From a virus, in IMG/VR virus record IMGVR_UViG_3300006128_000071, positions 1 through 22,368 of that record: a stretch of DNA of 22,368 bases. The stretch is one strand, 5' to 3'. The position numbers and the translations under genes are program-made. The notes beneath the pieces are model-generated. The model saw nothing but the letters and a program-made list of their open reading frames with translations, was not told where the DNA came from and did not search any database. Below, in pieces: positions 4,393 through 11,625 of this stretch (its first letter is position 1; every line of letters starts with the position of its first letter).

Positions 4393-4469
4393 TCCACTCG
4401 ACCGAGCATGGTGAACGGGTCTGACTGTTAATCAGAAATTGCTGGGATCGTTACCCAGGGGTGGAGCCA
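4393..4469 (+). tRNA. tRNA-Asn, anticodon GUU, with encoded CCA
   Basis: The acceptor stem TCCACTC (4393-4399) pairs with GGGTGGA (4459-4465) with one G-T pair. A three-pair D stem CCG/CGG encloses a loop with GG. The anticodon stem TCTGA/TCAGA encloses loop CTGTTAA, giving GTT at 4427-4429. The T stem is CTGGG/CCCAG, followed by discriminator G and CCA (4467-4469). The T-loop reads ATCGTTA rather than the usual TTCGAAT, losing the standard T54 and A58. It sits between two small secreted-protein genes. Asparagine is abundant in the virion proteins of this phage, so it may support late translation. Confidence 0.9.
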
Positions 4470-4486
4470 ATCCATTGGAAAATGTA

Positions 4487-4726
4487 ATGAAAAAGCTAAT
4501 TATTATTTGTTCATGTTTGTTTTTGATCTCATGCAATAAGATGGATCAAAAGTATTATTTGATTAAACGATGTTTAGGTACTGAAGATCTTTATCGTAAG
4601 ATTGATGGAAAGTTATACACTGGATTTTTTCCAAATGATCCACATGTAGGATATGCAGAAGAGATTGCACCTAATGCAAAAATTGATGATGTGTGTTCAC
4701 CTTTAACAATGAATCCACTAAAATAA
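4487..4726 (+). CDS. Small lipoprotein (79 aa)
   Basis: The N-terminus MKKLIIICSCLFLISC is a lipoprotein signal: two lysines, a hydrophobic core and a lipobox (LISC) with the modified cysteine at residue 16. The mature part is about 64 residues with two more cysteines and no recognised domain. The lipobox would place it in the inner or outer membrane. Phage lipoproteins of this size include superinfection-exclusion proteins and the outer spanin Rz1, but it lacks the proline-rich makeup of Rz1. The ATG at 4487 is chosen because the longer frame from 4439 starts inside the tRNA. Its last nine bases overlap the end of the convergent gene 4718-5104. Confidence 0.7.
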   Translation: MKKLIIICSCLFLISCNKMDQKYYLIKRCLGTEDLYRKIDGKLYTGFFPNDPHVGYAEEIAPNAKIDDVCSPLTMNPLK

Positions 4727-5104
4727 TAAATGCAAGATTTTTACAAATAATATAACTATAATCATTCCACCAAATAGAAATATAGCTGCACGAGTTTCTT
4801 TGACTCGTGCAGCTTTTGTTTTATATACACTCTTTATTTTTTTTATTTTAGTTGGCTTAAATGTTTTAGATGGTTTTATAATTGATGATAATTTAATTGT
4901 TTTAGTTTTTTTAGAAATATATCCAGTACTTAATTTTTGTGTAGTTTTAACTCGTCTAAATCCTAGCCCTTGAGTAAAAGATATTCTGCTAGAACTTCCA
5001 GTGCGTGAACTAACTGTAGTACTATCACCTTTATTATTATCATGATCCGTTTGATAATAATTAGTTGAACCGCTTTTTCCAGTTTTTCTAGTACGATATG
5101 CCAT
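4718..5104 (-). CDS. Basic, Ser/Thr-rich protein with C-terminal membrane anchor (128 aa)
   Basis: Residues 1-105 are hydrophilic and strongly basic, first Ser/Thr/Asn-rich (TTVSSRTGSSSRIS) and then lysine-rich (KPSKTFKPTKIKKIKSVYK). Residues ~107-127 form one hydrophobic helix (IFLFGGMIIVILFVKIL) at the very end. This predicts a tail-anchored inner-membrane protein with a cytoplasmic basic domain. No family is recognised. It follows the papain-like protease gene by 17 bases and probably shares its transcript, so a late role near the membrane is plausible. There is no clear Shine-Dalgarno directly before the ATG. Part of the coding region doubles as a terminator for the opposing strand. Confidence 0.65.
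   Translation of the reverse strand: MAYRTRKTGKSGSTNYYQTDHDNNKGDSTTVSSRTGSSSRISFTQGLGFRRVKTTQKLSTGYISKKTKTIKLSSIIKPSKTFKPTKIKKIKSVYKTKAARVKETRAAIFLFGGMIIVILFVKILHLLF
4784..4820 (+). terminator. Rho-independent terminator of the rightward unit, inside a minus-strand gene
   Basis: The 11-base perfect stem AGCTGCACGAG/CTCGTGCAGCT (4784-4794, 4804-4814) has a nine-base loop and is followed on the plus strand by TTTTGTTTT. No T run follows it on the minus strand, so it acts on rightward transcripts. It lies within the coding region of gene 4718-5104, where it encodes AARVKETRAA. Confidence 0.85.
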
Positions 5105-5121
5105 AACTATTACAAAAAATA

Positions 5122-5883
5122 TTATCCTCTAATTGTCCATGCATCGGTACCAAGAGAATTATTTTCTAGATATTCTGCTGGAATCCAAAAATGGCCATGA
5201 TCGCCCCAATCTTTACCCCAGCTATTTCTAACTTCATAATATCTTTTATTGGTTCCTCTAAAATTTTCATCATAACCTATAACAGCAACTGCATGACCAC
5301 CTAAACATCTTTCACGATCACCTGGCATAGGAACTACGCCGGTTTTAGATACTTCTTCAGATTCAAAAGATTCAAAAATTTGAATACCAATCATAAATGG
5401 ATAACCATCTGCCAAACATTGCCGATAGTCATTTGGATCACCATCATCAAGACTAAAATATTGTGTGATCTTATTTAACGCACCTTCTTGTAATTCAATA
5501 GGTGGAGGTTCTATTGTAAATTTAGAAATATCATATGGCCAATGTTCTTCTAGACCAATTCCTTTTGTATTAAGAATTTTAATGGCATCTCTAAGATAGG
5601 CACCACTATCTTCATTGATGGTGCCTTCTAATTCTCTTTCCCAATAATAGAGAGCTAAACGAGAGAATGGACCACCTCCATGTTCATATGTAAAGATACC
5701 TAAAGCAGCGTGTGCAGAACATGCTCCTAAAGATCCTTGATCATATGGTAGTTCTTTAAACTTATCTCTTAGACTAACTTTCTCTGGAAAGACTGGAGAA
5801 TCGTCAATTGATCTAACAGCTTTAAATCTAATATCTGAAGGATCTAATTTATCCTTTAGATAACCATATACTCGTCTTGTCAT
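5122..5883 (-). CDS. Papain-family (C1A) cysteine protease (253 aa)
   Basis: The papain catalytic set is complete. Oxyanion-hole Q49 and nucleophile C55 are in DQGSLGACSAHA, H197 is in CLGGHAVAVIGYD, and N220 is in YEVRNSWGKDWGDHGHFWIP. The N-terminus (YGYLKDKLDPSDIRF...VSLRDKF) is the short lead-in typical of bacterial and viral C1A peptidases, with no long inhibitory propeptide and no signal peptide. The substrate is unknown. Its place 16 bases downstream of a virion protein gene, with a strong AAGGAG site, suggests late expression. It might process virion proteins, be packaged, or act on host proteins. T4 itself has no such enzyme; its prohead protease gp21 is separate and also present here. 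Strong call for family, weak for role. Confidence 0.93.
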   Translation of the reverse strand: MTRRVYGYLKDKLDPSDIRFKAVRSIDDSPVFPEKVSLRDKFKELPYDQGSLGACSAHAALGIFTYEHGGGPFSRLALYYWERELEGTINEDSGAYLRDAIKILNTKGIGLEEHWPYDISKFTIEPPPIELQEGALNKITQYFSLDDGDPNDYRQCLADGYPFMIGIQIFESFESEEVSKTGVVPMPGDRERCLGGHAVAVIGYDENFRGTNKRYYEVRNSWGKDWGDHGHFWIPAEYLENNSLGTDAWTIRG

Positions 5884-5898
5884 AGTTACTCCTTATGA

Positions 5899-8142
5899 TT
5901 AGGACATTGCTTCCTGACCGATGATATGCACACCTACGTTAGCACCATTGGTTCCTGTTGTTGTAACAGCAACAGTTAGTACGTCAGTCAAGTTACCTGC
6001 TACTGTATTGTATAGTGGGAAGAAGTATGATAGATCAAGTTCCTGTAGACCAGAACCACCTGCAGGAGATGTTAGAGCAAACACAACTTCACCCCCAGTT
6101 AGTGCAGTCGCTGAAACATCACGCATAGCAAATGAATAGTTAGAACCTAATCCAACGTAACTAATTGGAGCTGTATTTGTAGTTGTTAATCCTGTTGCTT
6201 GTTGTACTAACCCAGCAATTGTTTGAGTATATGTTAGATTTGCTAAAGTATTCCAAGAAGGACCTGTTAACAAAATAGGATTTTTTGTGGTACTTGTGAT
6301 CAATTCAATAATACAAGGAGCATCAGCAGAAATATACATTTTCTTTGGTAGTAGCTGCCCACGGTTAATCAATCCAATTTGGTATTGGGTACCTGCCATT
6401 GAAAGAGTATTTGCAATAGGTAAACCTGTTACAATATCACCAAAAGAAATTACTGTTGAATTACTTGCAGTGATACGAGCTGTAATACCTGTATTTGACC
6501 CTGCAGGTGCTTGGCTATAGTTATTACCTTGACCTGGGAAATAAATGTGACGGCCAACAAGTGTATTTTGTGTATATGTGTTTACAGTAGCACCTGTTGC
6601 AGTCGCAGTTGGTGTTGCATTGATAATATATGCAGTTGAATTTACATAAGTTACTGCTGCAGTTGATGGTATACCTGTAGTAGCAGAATTTACATATTGA
6701 CCCACAAATACATTAGCAGTTGATCCTGAAGTTACTGTAATAACATTGCTAGTAGGTGAAAAGTTTGCAGTTAATGATGATGCTAACACACCATCATATG
6801 TTGTGTTAGCAGCTACTAAAGTAATTTGAGAATTTGTACTAGCGGCTGAAGTATTATTCCATGAAGAATTTCCGCTCATTTCAATAACACCCATTTCACG
6901 AGATGCAATTGAAAGTACAGGATATCTTGTAGCTGCACCACCACTACCAACTTGTCTACGCTGAGCTGCTGGGTTCATTCCATATGAGTATGTGAATCCA
7001 CGCTGATCATCCTGACCACCTTCAACAACCACAGACACACCCCAGTGGTACATATCATTTTGAGTAGATGTTGCAGTTATGTTTCTTTGTTCATAACGTA
7101 CTGGAAGGTTGCCTGTTCTGGCCCAGGGTGATACTTGTGTGGGATATGCAATTATACCAGTAGCAGGATTACTAGAATTCACAGGTCCTTTGTTTGAAAA
7201 GCCTACGTAGTTTAGAACAATTAATTCTCCATTTAGAACAACGCCCCAACGGCACATACCTGCACCATACCAAGTGTATTCTTGCCAGATCATTTGAATA
7301 CGAGTCCAATCAAGCCCAGCAATTGAAGCCTGATCTCCGTTCCATGCAGGAAGAGGAATACGATAATCTGTAGGAGTTCCGCTATTTGTTCCATGGTTTT
7401 GAACACTTGCAGCATTAACATCAGAACGAATGACAGTATACATTCCAAAAGGATTTGCTTGTGTAGTAAATGTATAGGTAGTTCCTACAGAAGTTGTTGT
7501 AGTAGGTGAACTAATTCCGATTGCTGAACTATTAATAATATTTTGAATAACAGTAGTATTTGGAATTGCAATAGGATAGTTAGGATCTTTTCCTGAAATA
7601 CTTGGAGCAATGTTTGGACCTGTAATAGGCATACCCATATACATTGTAGCTGTACTAGAAAGGTTTGTGATGATATTTAAGCCAGCAGTTGAGCTTCCAG
7701 TAAATGTAGAAGTTGTTGTTGTAAAAACAGGATCACCTTGCTCTATGAACATACCGTTACCATCATCAAAGAATCCTACACGTTGACGCTGGCCAGTTTG
7801 TGCTGTACCAAAGTTCAATGCAGTAGACATGAACATTGTCTTGCCAGGCTGATAACGATGATATGGACGTGTTTGACGAAGTGTAACATCGCCAGCAGCA
7901 GTACCTAAGCGCATACGAACACCACCAGATCCAGGCATTTGATCTATTCTAGAATTACCTGATGGGCTGACAATGAAGTTTTCCCAGCGCATTGGCTGTG
8001 TACCATATTCAAAGTCAGCTTCGTAAATGTTTTGATGTCTGGAAGTTCTGATACGACCTAGATTGTCAGTCGATCCAAATATTGCGCCACCTGCATATGC
8101 AACTGGAGTAATCACGGTATTATTAGCTGGCTTCTTAAACAT
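5899..8142 (-). CDS. Large virion/fibre-like structural protein (747 aa)
   Basis: Residues ~85-140 (YHRYQPGKTMFMSTALNF, then RQRVGFFDDGNGMFIEQ), ~262-350 (AWNGD...DWTRIQMIWQEY, GVVLNGELIVL, TGNLPVRYEQ) and the C-terminus (LQELDLSYFFPLYN...LTVAVTTTG...GQEAM) match, from memory, a domain set common in phage virion proteins of uncertain role. Two Ser/Thr/Asn-rich beta modules (~140-226 and ~458-525) interrupt it. They resemble an insert in this phage's tail sheath. No glycine-rich adhesin or coiled-coil trimer is visible. It has its own late promoter (8183-8190) and a good AGGAG site, and follows the capsid gene's terminator. A head fibre, decoration or tail-fibre component are all possible. Confidence 0.75.
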   Translation of the reverse strand: MFKKPANNTVITPVAYAGGAIFGSTDNLGRIRTSRHQNIYEADFEYGTQPMRWENFIVSPSGNSRIDQMPGSGGVRMRLGTAAGDVTLRQTRPYHRYQPGKTMFMSTALNFGTAQTGQRQRVGFFDDGNGMFIEQGDPVFTTTTSTFTGSSTAGLNIITNLSSTATMYMGMPITGPNIAPSISGKDPNYPIAIPNTTVIQNIINSSAIGISSPTTTTSVGTTYTFTTQANPFGMYTVIRSDVNAASVQNHGTNSGTPTDYRIPLPAWNGDQASIAGLDWTRIQMIWQEYTWYGAGMCRWGVVLNGELIVLNYVGFSNKGPVNSSNPATGIIAYPTQVSPWARTGNLPVRYEQRNITATSTQNDMYHWGVSVVVEGGQDDQRGFTYSYGMNPAAQRRQVGSGGAATRYPVLSIASREMGVIEMSGNSSWNNTSAASTNSQITLVAANTTYDGVLASSLTANFSPTSNVITVTSGSTANVFVGQYVNSATTGIPSTAAVTYVNSTAYIINATPTATATGATVNTYTQNTLVGRHIYFPGQGNNYSQAPAGSNTGITARITASNSTVISFGDIVTGLPIANTLSMAGTQYQIGLINRGQLLPKKMYISADAPCIIELITSTTKNPILLTGPSWNTLANLTYTQTIAGLVQQATGLTTTNTAPISYVGLGSNYSFAMRDVSATALTGGEVVFALTSPAGGSGLQELDLSYFFPLYNTVAGNLTDVLTVAVTTTGTNGANVGVHIIGQEAMS

Positions 8143-8182
8143 AAATTTTTCTCCTGAATATCATAGCGATATGATTATACTG

Positions 8183-8190
8183 TATTTATA
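8183..8190 (-). promoter_or_regulatory. T4-type late promoter for the 747-residue virion protein
   Basis: TATAAATACAG on the minus strand, 40 bases upstream of the ATG at 8142 and just after the gp23 terminator. Confidence 0.85.
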
Positions 8191-8197
8191 ATTCAAC

Positions 8198-8228
8198 AAA
8201 AAGGGGGAGACCCCTTCAGATCTCCCCC
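8198..8228 (-). terminator. Rho-independent terminator after the major capsid gene
   Basis: On the minus strand, GGGGGAGA pairs with TCTCCCCC across a ten-base loop and is followed by TTTTT. It lies 35 bases past the gp23 stop and separates capsid transcription from the next late unit. Confidence 0.9.
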
Positions 8229-8262
8229 CAAGTCTTGTCAGTTAACCTGATCTTCTAATTGA

Positions 8263-9612
8263 TTAGATGATATTTGCAACGGTAAATCGACGATAGAAGA
8301 CATTGCTATTTTGTGTGATTGCACCAAGTGAAGTGCTAGCAGCAGTGCTGACAGCACCGTTAGAGAATGGATTGGCTACCATACCATAACGTGTCTTGAA
8401 GCCAATCTTTGGCTGGAAAGTATCTTGACCAACTGCACGAACCATTTGTAGAGGAACATATGGGCAATAGAAGATACCAGCATCAAAAGCTGAAGAACCC
8501 TTATAACCAACAACGCAATAGTTGCCGCCAGCATAAGGATCTACATATACTCTCATACGACCGTTAAGAACGCCGGCAAAGGTGTTGCCAGTGTCATCAA
8601 CTTGTAGGTTGTTTGAGTTTAGAGCAGGAGCATAATCTAGAACACCAGCCATCTGAAGAGCAGAAGCAACATCAGAAGAACAGATGATTAGATTACCTTT
8701 ACCACGGCGAGTAGCCTTGGCAATGGCGTTGGCTTCACGCTCAATTTGGAACATTAGACCTTTGAACTTCTCAACTGACCAACGGCCGTTTGAGTCAACA
8801 TCTAGATCGAATACACCAGGATTGGTTGTATCAGTAGCACCAGATGCAGATGAAAGAACAATTGTACGAACAACTTCACGATTGATTTCAGCAAGAATTT
8901 CTGCTGAAAGAATTGTTGAGAGTTCTGTCTCTGCATCTAGACCATGGATTGCCTTTAGGTCTTGAGCTAGTTCGATTGAATATTCTGCTTTTAGAGCACG
9001 TGTCTTAGCAGTAACAGTAACCTTATCGATTGAGAAGGCCATCTGAGCAAAATCTACTGAAGTTGTGGAACCGTAAGCTTCCATGTTGGCAGTTGAACCG
9101 CCGCCACCAAAGTTATAAGTTGATGAGTTACCAGAAACTACAGTTGTATTTGAACCGCCGAGATACATACCGCCAACGTTGTTAGCAGCATCACCTAATG
9201 CAGTTGTACCACCGGTGTTACCTGAGAAGCCAGTGTTAGGTTCATAATAGAATGCATCTGTACCTGACTGGTTAGCATACTGAGGACGTAGAGCAAAGAT
9301 TAGTCCAGTAGGACCAGTCATTGGCTGAACACCGCAGATATCATAAGCAATTAGATTAGGCATTGCACGACGAACTAGTGAAATAAGAACTGGATCGTAG
9401 TTTAATGAACCACCAGAAACGTTAGTAGGTGCAGCACCAGTAGTTTCTAATAGTGACTGGGGTGAATAGGCACCAGCTTCACGAAGAGCTGATTCGGTAT
9501 TTTCTAGAAGTTGGGCGACAACTGAACGCTTATGAGCATCACCGATCTTTGGTAGATCAGGATGTTCAAGCACTGGGCCCCACTTCTGGGTAATTTCTTC
9601 GTTGAGTAGCAT
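8263..9612 (-). CDS. 23: Major capsid protein (449 aa)
   Basis: Homolog of T4 gp23, the HK97-fold protein forming the head lattice, somewhat shorter than T4's 521 residues. Typical gp23 features are seen: an N-terminal helical segment (HKRSVVAQLLENTESALREAG), a likely gp21 cleavage site after SLLE (E56, L-x-E type) leaving TTGAAPTNVSGG, then the RRAMPNLIAYDICGVQPMTGPTGLIFAL block. Later come MAFSIDKVTVTAKTRALKAEYSIELAQDLKAIHGLDAE and a C-terminal YVPLQMVRAVGQDTFQPKIGFKTRYGMVANPF. Codon use is richer in C-ending codons than the accessory genes, as expected for a very highly expressed gene. It has a strong GGGAGAAAG site and its own late promoter (9646-9653). Confidence 0.97.
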   Translation of the reverse strand: MLLNEEITQKWGPVLEHPDLPKIGDAHKRSVVAQLLENTESALREAGAYSPQSLLETTGAAPTNVSGGSLNYDPVLISLVRRAMPNLIAYDICGVQPMTGPTGLIFALRPQYANQSGTDAFYYEPNTGFSGNTGGTTALGDAANNVGGMYLGGSNTTVVSGNSSTYNFGGGGSTANMEAYGSTTSVDFAQMAFSIDKVTVTAKTRALKAEYSIELAQDLKAIHGLDAETELSTILSAEILAEINREVVRTIVLSSASGATDTTNPGVFDLDVDSNGRWSVEKFKGLMFQIEREANAIAKATRRGKGNLIICSSDVASALQMAGVLDYAPALNSNNLQVDDTGNTFAGVLNGRMRVYVDPYAGGNYCVVGYKGSSAFDAGIFYCPYVPLQMVRAVGQDTFQPKIGFKTRYGMVANPFSNGAVSTAASTSLGAITQNSNVFYRRFTVANII

Positions 9613-9645
9613 ATCTTTCTCCCTGTTTTTCTATTGGGTTATAGT

Positions 9646-9653
9646 TATTTATA
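9646..9653 (-). promoter_or_regulatory. T4-type late promoter for the major capsid gene
   Basis: TATAAATAACT on the minus strand, 33 bases upstream of the gp23 ATG and just after the gp22 coding region. Confidence 0.88.
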
Positions 9654-9656
9654 AAA

Positions 9657-10922
9657 TTACTTTTTTGAAGTCTTTGAAATTGCTTCTACATAGGCTGACA
9701 TTGGTCCAGTAACTTCTTGGACGTCTTGTTCATCAGAATCATAATCTGTGGCTTCAGTTAGGACAGCCGTTTTTTCCTTCTTTCCAGCGGAAGTAGGGAA
9801 GTAGGTTTCCTTAATTATGCCTAGCTTTTTAGTGAATTCTGTTGCGTCTGAGTATTCAATACCTTCGACAAGTGAACGGAGCTTTTCTTGTTGAGTAAGT
9901 GGAAGTGATTCTACTTCTTCAGCAAAAATTCTATCTACTTCTAAAGAATCTACATAATCCTTAAGATCAAGATTCTCATTGATTGACTCATTGAGTTTGC
10001 TTTCTAGTTCTGCAACATGTTGTGATAGTTCAGCAACTAGATCAACCTTGTCATCAGGAATTTCTACATAGTTTTCCATGAATAGATTCTTAAGTCCATG
10101 CATGAAGTCTTCCATTACTTCAGTCTTAAGACCTGTTTCAATTGCAATTTCGTTATTCTCAAGCCACTGTTCTACTGCATAAGAAAGATACTTATCAACA
10201 TTTTCGGTTAACTGTAAAACTTTTTCTTCTAAAGCTTCTACTAAATTGTTTTCATATTCTTCTTCGATACGTGCAACTTCTGAATAAAGACGAGCATTTA
10301 CTGCTGCTTCAAAAATTGTACGAGCTTTTTCACGAGTTTCTTCTGAAAGTTCTTCACCACCAAAGATAACATCCATATCTTCAGCATGAACACTTGTTGG
10401 TGAATATCGTGTTTGAGCTAGTGTTTGGCCATTTGTATCATCTTTAGCTGTACCGCCAATACGACGAGTAGCTAAAGCTTTATTTTTATCATGATGTGGA
10501 CCTTTATCGGTTAGACCTTTAAAGATATTAGCAAGTTCTTGATGGCCTAAACCACTAAGATGGCCCATAATTTGATTAATTGCTTCAGCTTTTGTAAAAA
10601 ACTCAGGCATTTTTTCTTGACCGTTGCCATTCTTATCAGCTGAACGACCTTTATGGCCGTCTCTATCTTCTGGATCAGGAACTGCACTGATACCATCTGA
10701 TGCTTTAAATTCTTCTTTCATTGGTGCTTCCTTCTTTAGTTTGGCAAGATATCTCTTCCCATGAGCTACTGCACCAGCATGTGGTTTACCTTCATTTGCA
10801 TCTAATACTTCATCATAAATGTGTTCATGTGCTTCTTCAGCTGACATGCCTTCTTTATGAGCATGAAGTGCTGCTTTTACAGCAATTTCACGGAGGTCTT
10901 TATCTTGGATCATCTCTGACAT
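9657..10922 (-). CDS. 22: Prohead core scaffolding protein with extra N-terminal region (421 aa)
   Basis: Residues ~185-385 match the T4 gp22 scaffold pattern: IFGGEELSEETREKARTIFEAAVNAR, then a long helical region with YLSYAVEQWLENNEIAIETGLKTEVMEDFMHGLKNLFMENYVEIP and a coiled coil (LVAELSQHVAELESKLNESINENLDLK). The protein forms the internal core of the prohead and is normally degraded by gp21 before packaging. It is much longer than T4 gp22 (269 aa). The extra N-terminal ~180 residues hold a helical HKEGMSAEEAHEHIYDEVL segment, a charged linker and TKAEAINQIMGHLSGLGHQELANIF. Position between gp21 and gp23 confirms it. Own late promoter at 10947-10954. Confidence 0.9.
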   Translation of the reverse strand: MSEMIQDKDLREIAVKAALHAHKEGMSAEEAHEHIYDEVLDANEGKPHAGAVAHGKRYLAKLKKEAPMKEEFKASDGISAVPDPEDRDGHKGRSADKNGNGQEKMPEFFTKAEAINQIMGHLSGLGHQELANIFKGLTDKGPHHDKNKALATRRIGGTAKDDTNGQTLAQTRYSPTSVHAEDMDVIFGGEELSEETREKARTIFEAAVNARLYSEVARIEEEYENNLVEALEEKVLQLTENVDKYLSYAVEQWLENNEIAIETGLKTEVMEDFMHGLKNLFMENYVEIPDDKVDLVAELSQHVAELESKLNESINENLDLKDYVDSLEVDRIFAEEVESLPLTQQEKLRSLVEGIEYSDATEFTKKLGIIKETYFPTSAGKKEKTAVLTEATDYDSDEQDVQEVTGPMSAYVEAISKTSKK

Positions 10923-10946
10923 GGTTTTCTCCTTTGGGAATAATAG

Positions 10947-10954
10947 TATTTATA
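10947..10954 (-). promoter_or_regulatory. T4-type late promoter for the scaffold gene
   Basis: TATAAATACTATT on the minus strand, which matches the extended T4 late consensus as I know it. It is 24 bases upstream of the gp22 ATG and directly after the gp21 stop. Confidence 0.9.
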
Positions 10955-10956
10955 AA

Positions 10957-11625
10957 TTATCGAATTACAAGTGAATCTAAGAAATTTTCGAATAGTCGAA
11001 GTTGATTTTCACTAATTTGTGATAAAGACATTTTCTTAATTTCTTTTTTTGTTTCTTCTAAACATTCTGAAGCTTTCCATGTTCCAGAAGCAATGTCATA
11101 AAGGTATTCAACATTTTCCATAACTCCACGAACAAAAGCTTTATGAGCAGAAGGATCTGCTACGATATCTGCTGCAGTTGCCAACATGAAATCATCTTGT
11201 ACTTGCATATATCCACTCTTTTCTTTAAGAGTGCCCATTCCACGAGAAGAAACACCGAGATTAGCACCTTCATCTAATAGATTCATAGCAATATTGCCCA
11301 TAGGAGTATCAGTAAGCTTTGCACGACCAATGAAATCTGAACCTTCTTGAGTTAATGATTTAATCATATGTGATACGCGATCTAAATTAATAGAAGGTCC
11401 TGCAGGATGACCAAGTTCACCATATGCTCTATTTGTTTCAATAAGTTCTTTAGTATATCTTGCAACTTCTTTAGCTAAAATCTTTGACTCATAGACACGC
11501 CCATTTTTATTAGGTTGATCACCCATAAGAAAAATGCCTTCGATATAATAATTCTTTTTACCGTCTTCCTTAGCTTCTTTAATAAGAGAAAGCTTGGTGT
11601 CCAATATTTCGCAAATAAGCTTCAT
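10957..11625 (-). CDS. 21: Prohead core protein and maturation protease (222 aa)
   Basis: Homolog of T4 gp21 (212 aa), a serine protease of the herpesvirus-assemblin-like fold that cleaves scaffold and capsid proteins during head maturation. Visible signatures are GIFLMGDQPNKNGRVY, AYGELGHP with the candidate catalytic H73, LGVSSRGMG with the candidate nucleophile S126 or S127, and ATAADIVADPSAHKAFV with a conserved aspartate. The C-terminal ~45 residues are charged, with a last amphipathic helix (LRLFENFLDSLVIR) that may be an autocleaved tail. The ATG directly abuts the upstream stop (TAAATG). Substrate sites of L-x-E type are present in gp23 and near the end of gp22 (VLTE). Confidence 0.95.
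   Translation of the reverse strand: MKLICEILDTKLSLIKEAKEDGKKNYYIEGIFLMGDQPNKNGRVYESKILAKEVARYTKELIETNRAYGELGHPAGPSINLDRVSHMIKSLTQEGSDFIGRAKLTDTPMGNIAMNLLDEGANLGVSSRGMGTLKEKSGYMQVQDDFMLATAADIVADPSAHKAFVRGVMENVEYLYDIASGTWKASECLEETKKEIKKMSLSQISENQLRLFENFLDSLVIR

Noticed and set aside
5921-6520. Plus-strand open frames opposite the 747-residue virion protein
   Set aside because: They are antisense to a well-supported gene, have no ribosome binding sites, and their translations look like low-complexity shadows.
8684-8965. Plus-strand open frame opposite the major capsid gene
   Set aside because: It arises from the strongly biased codon use of gp23 on the other strand; no start signal.
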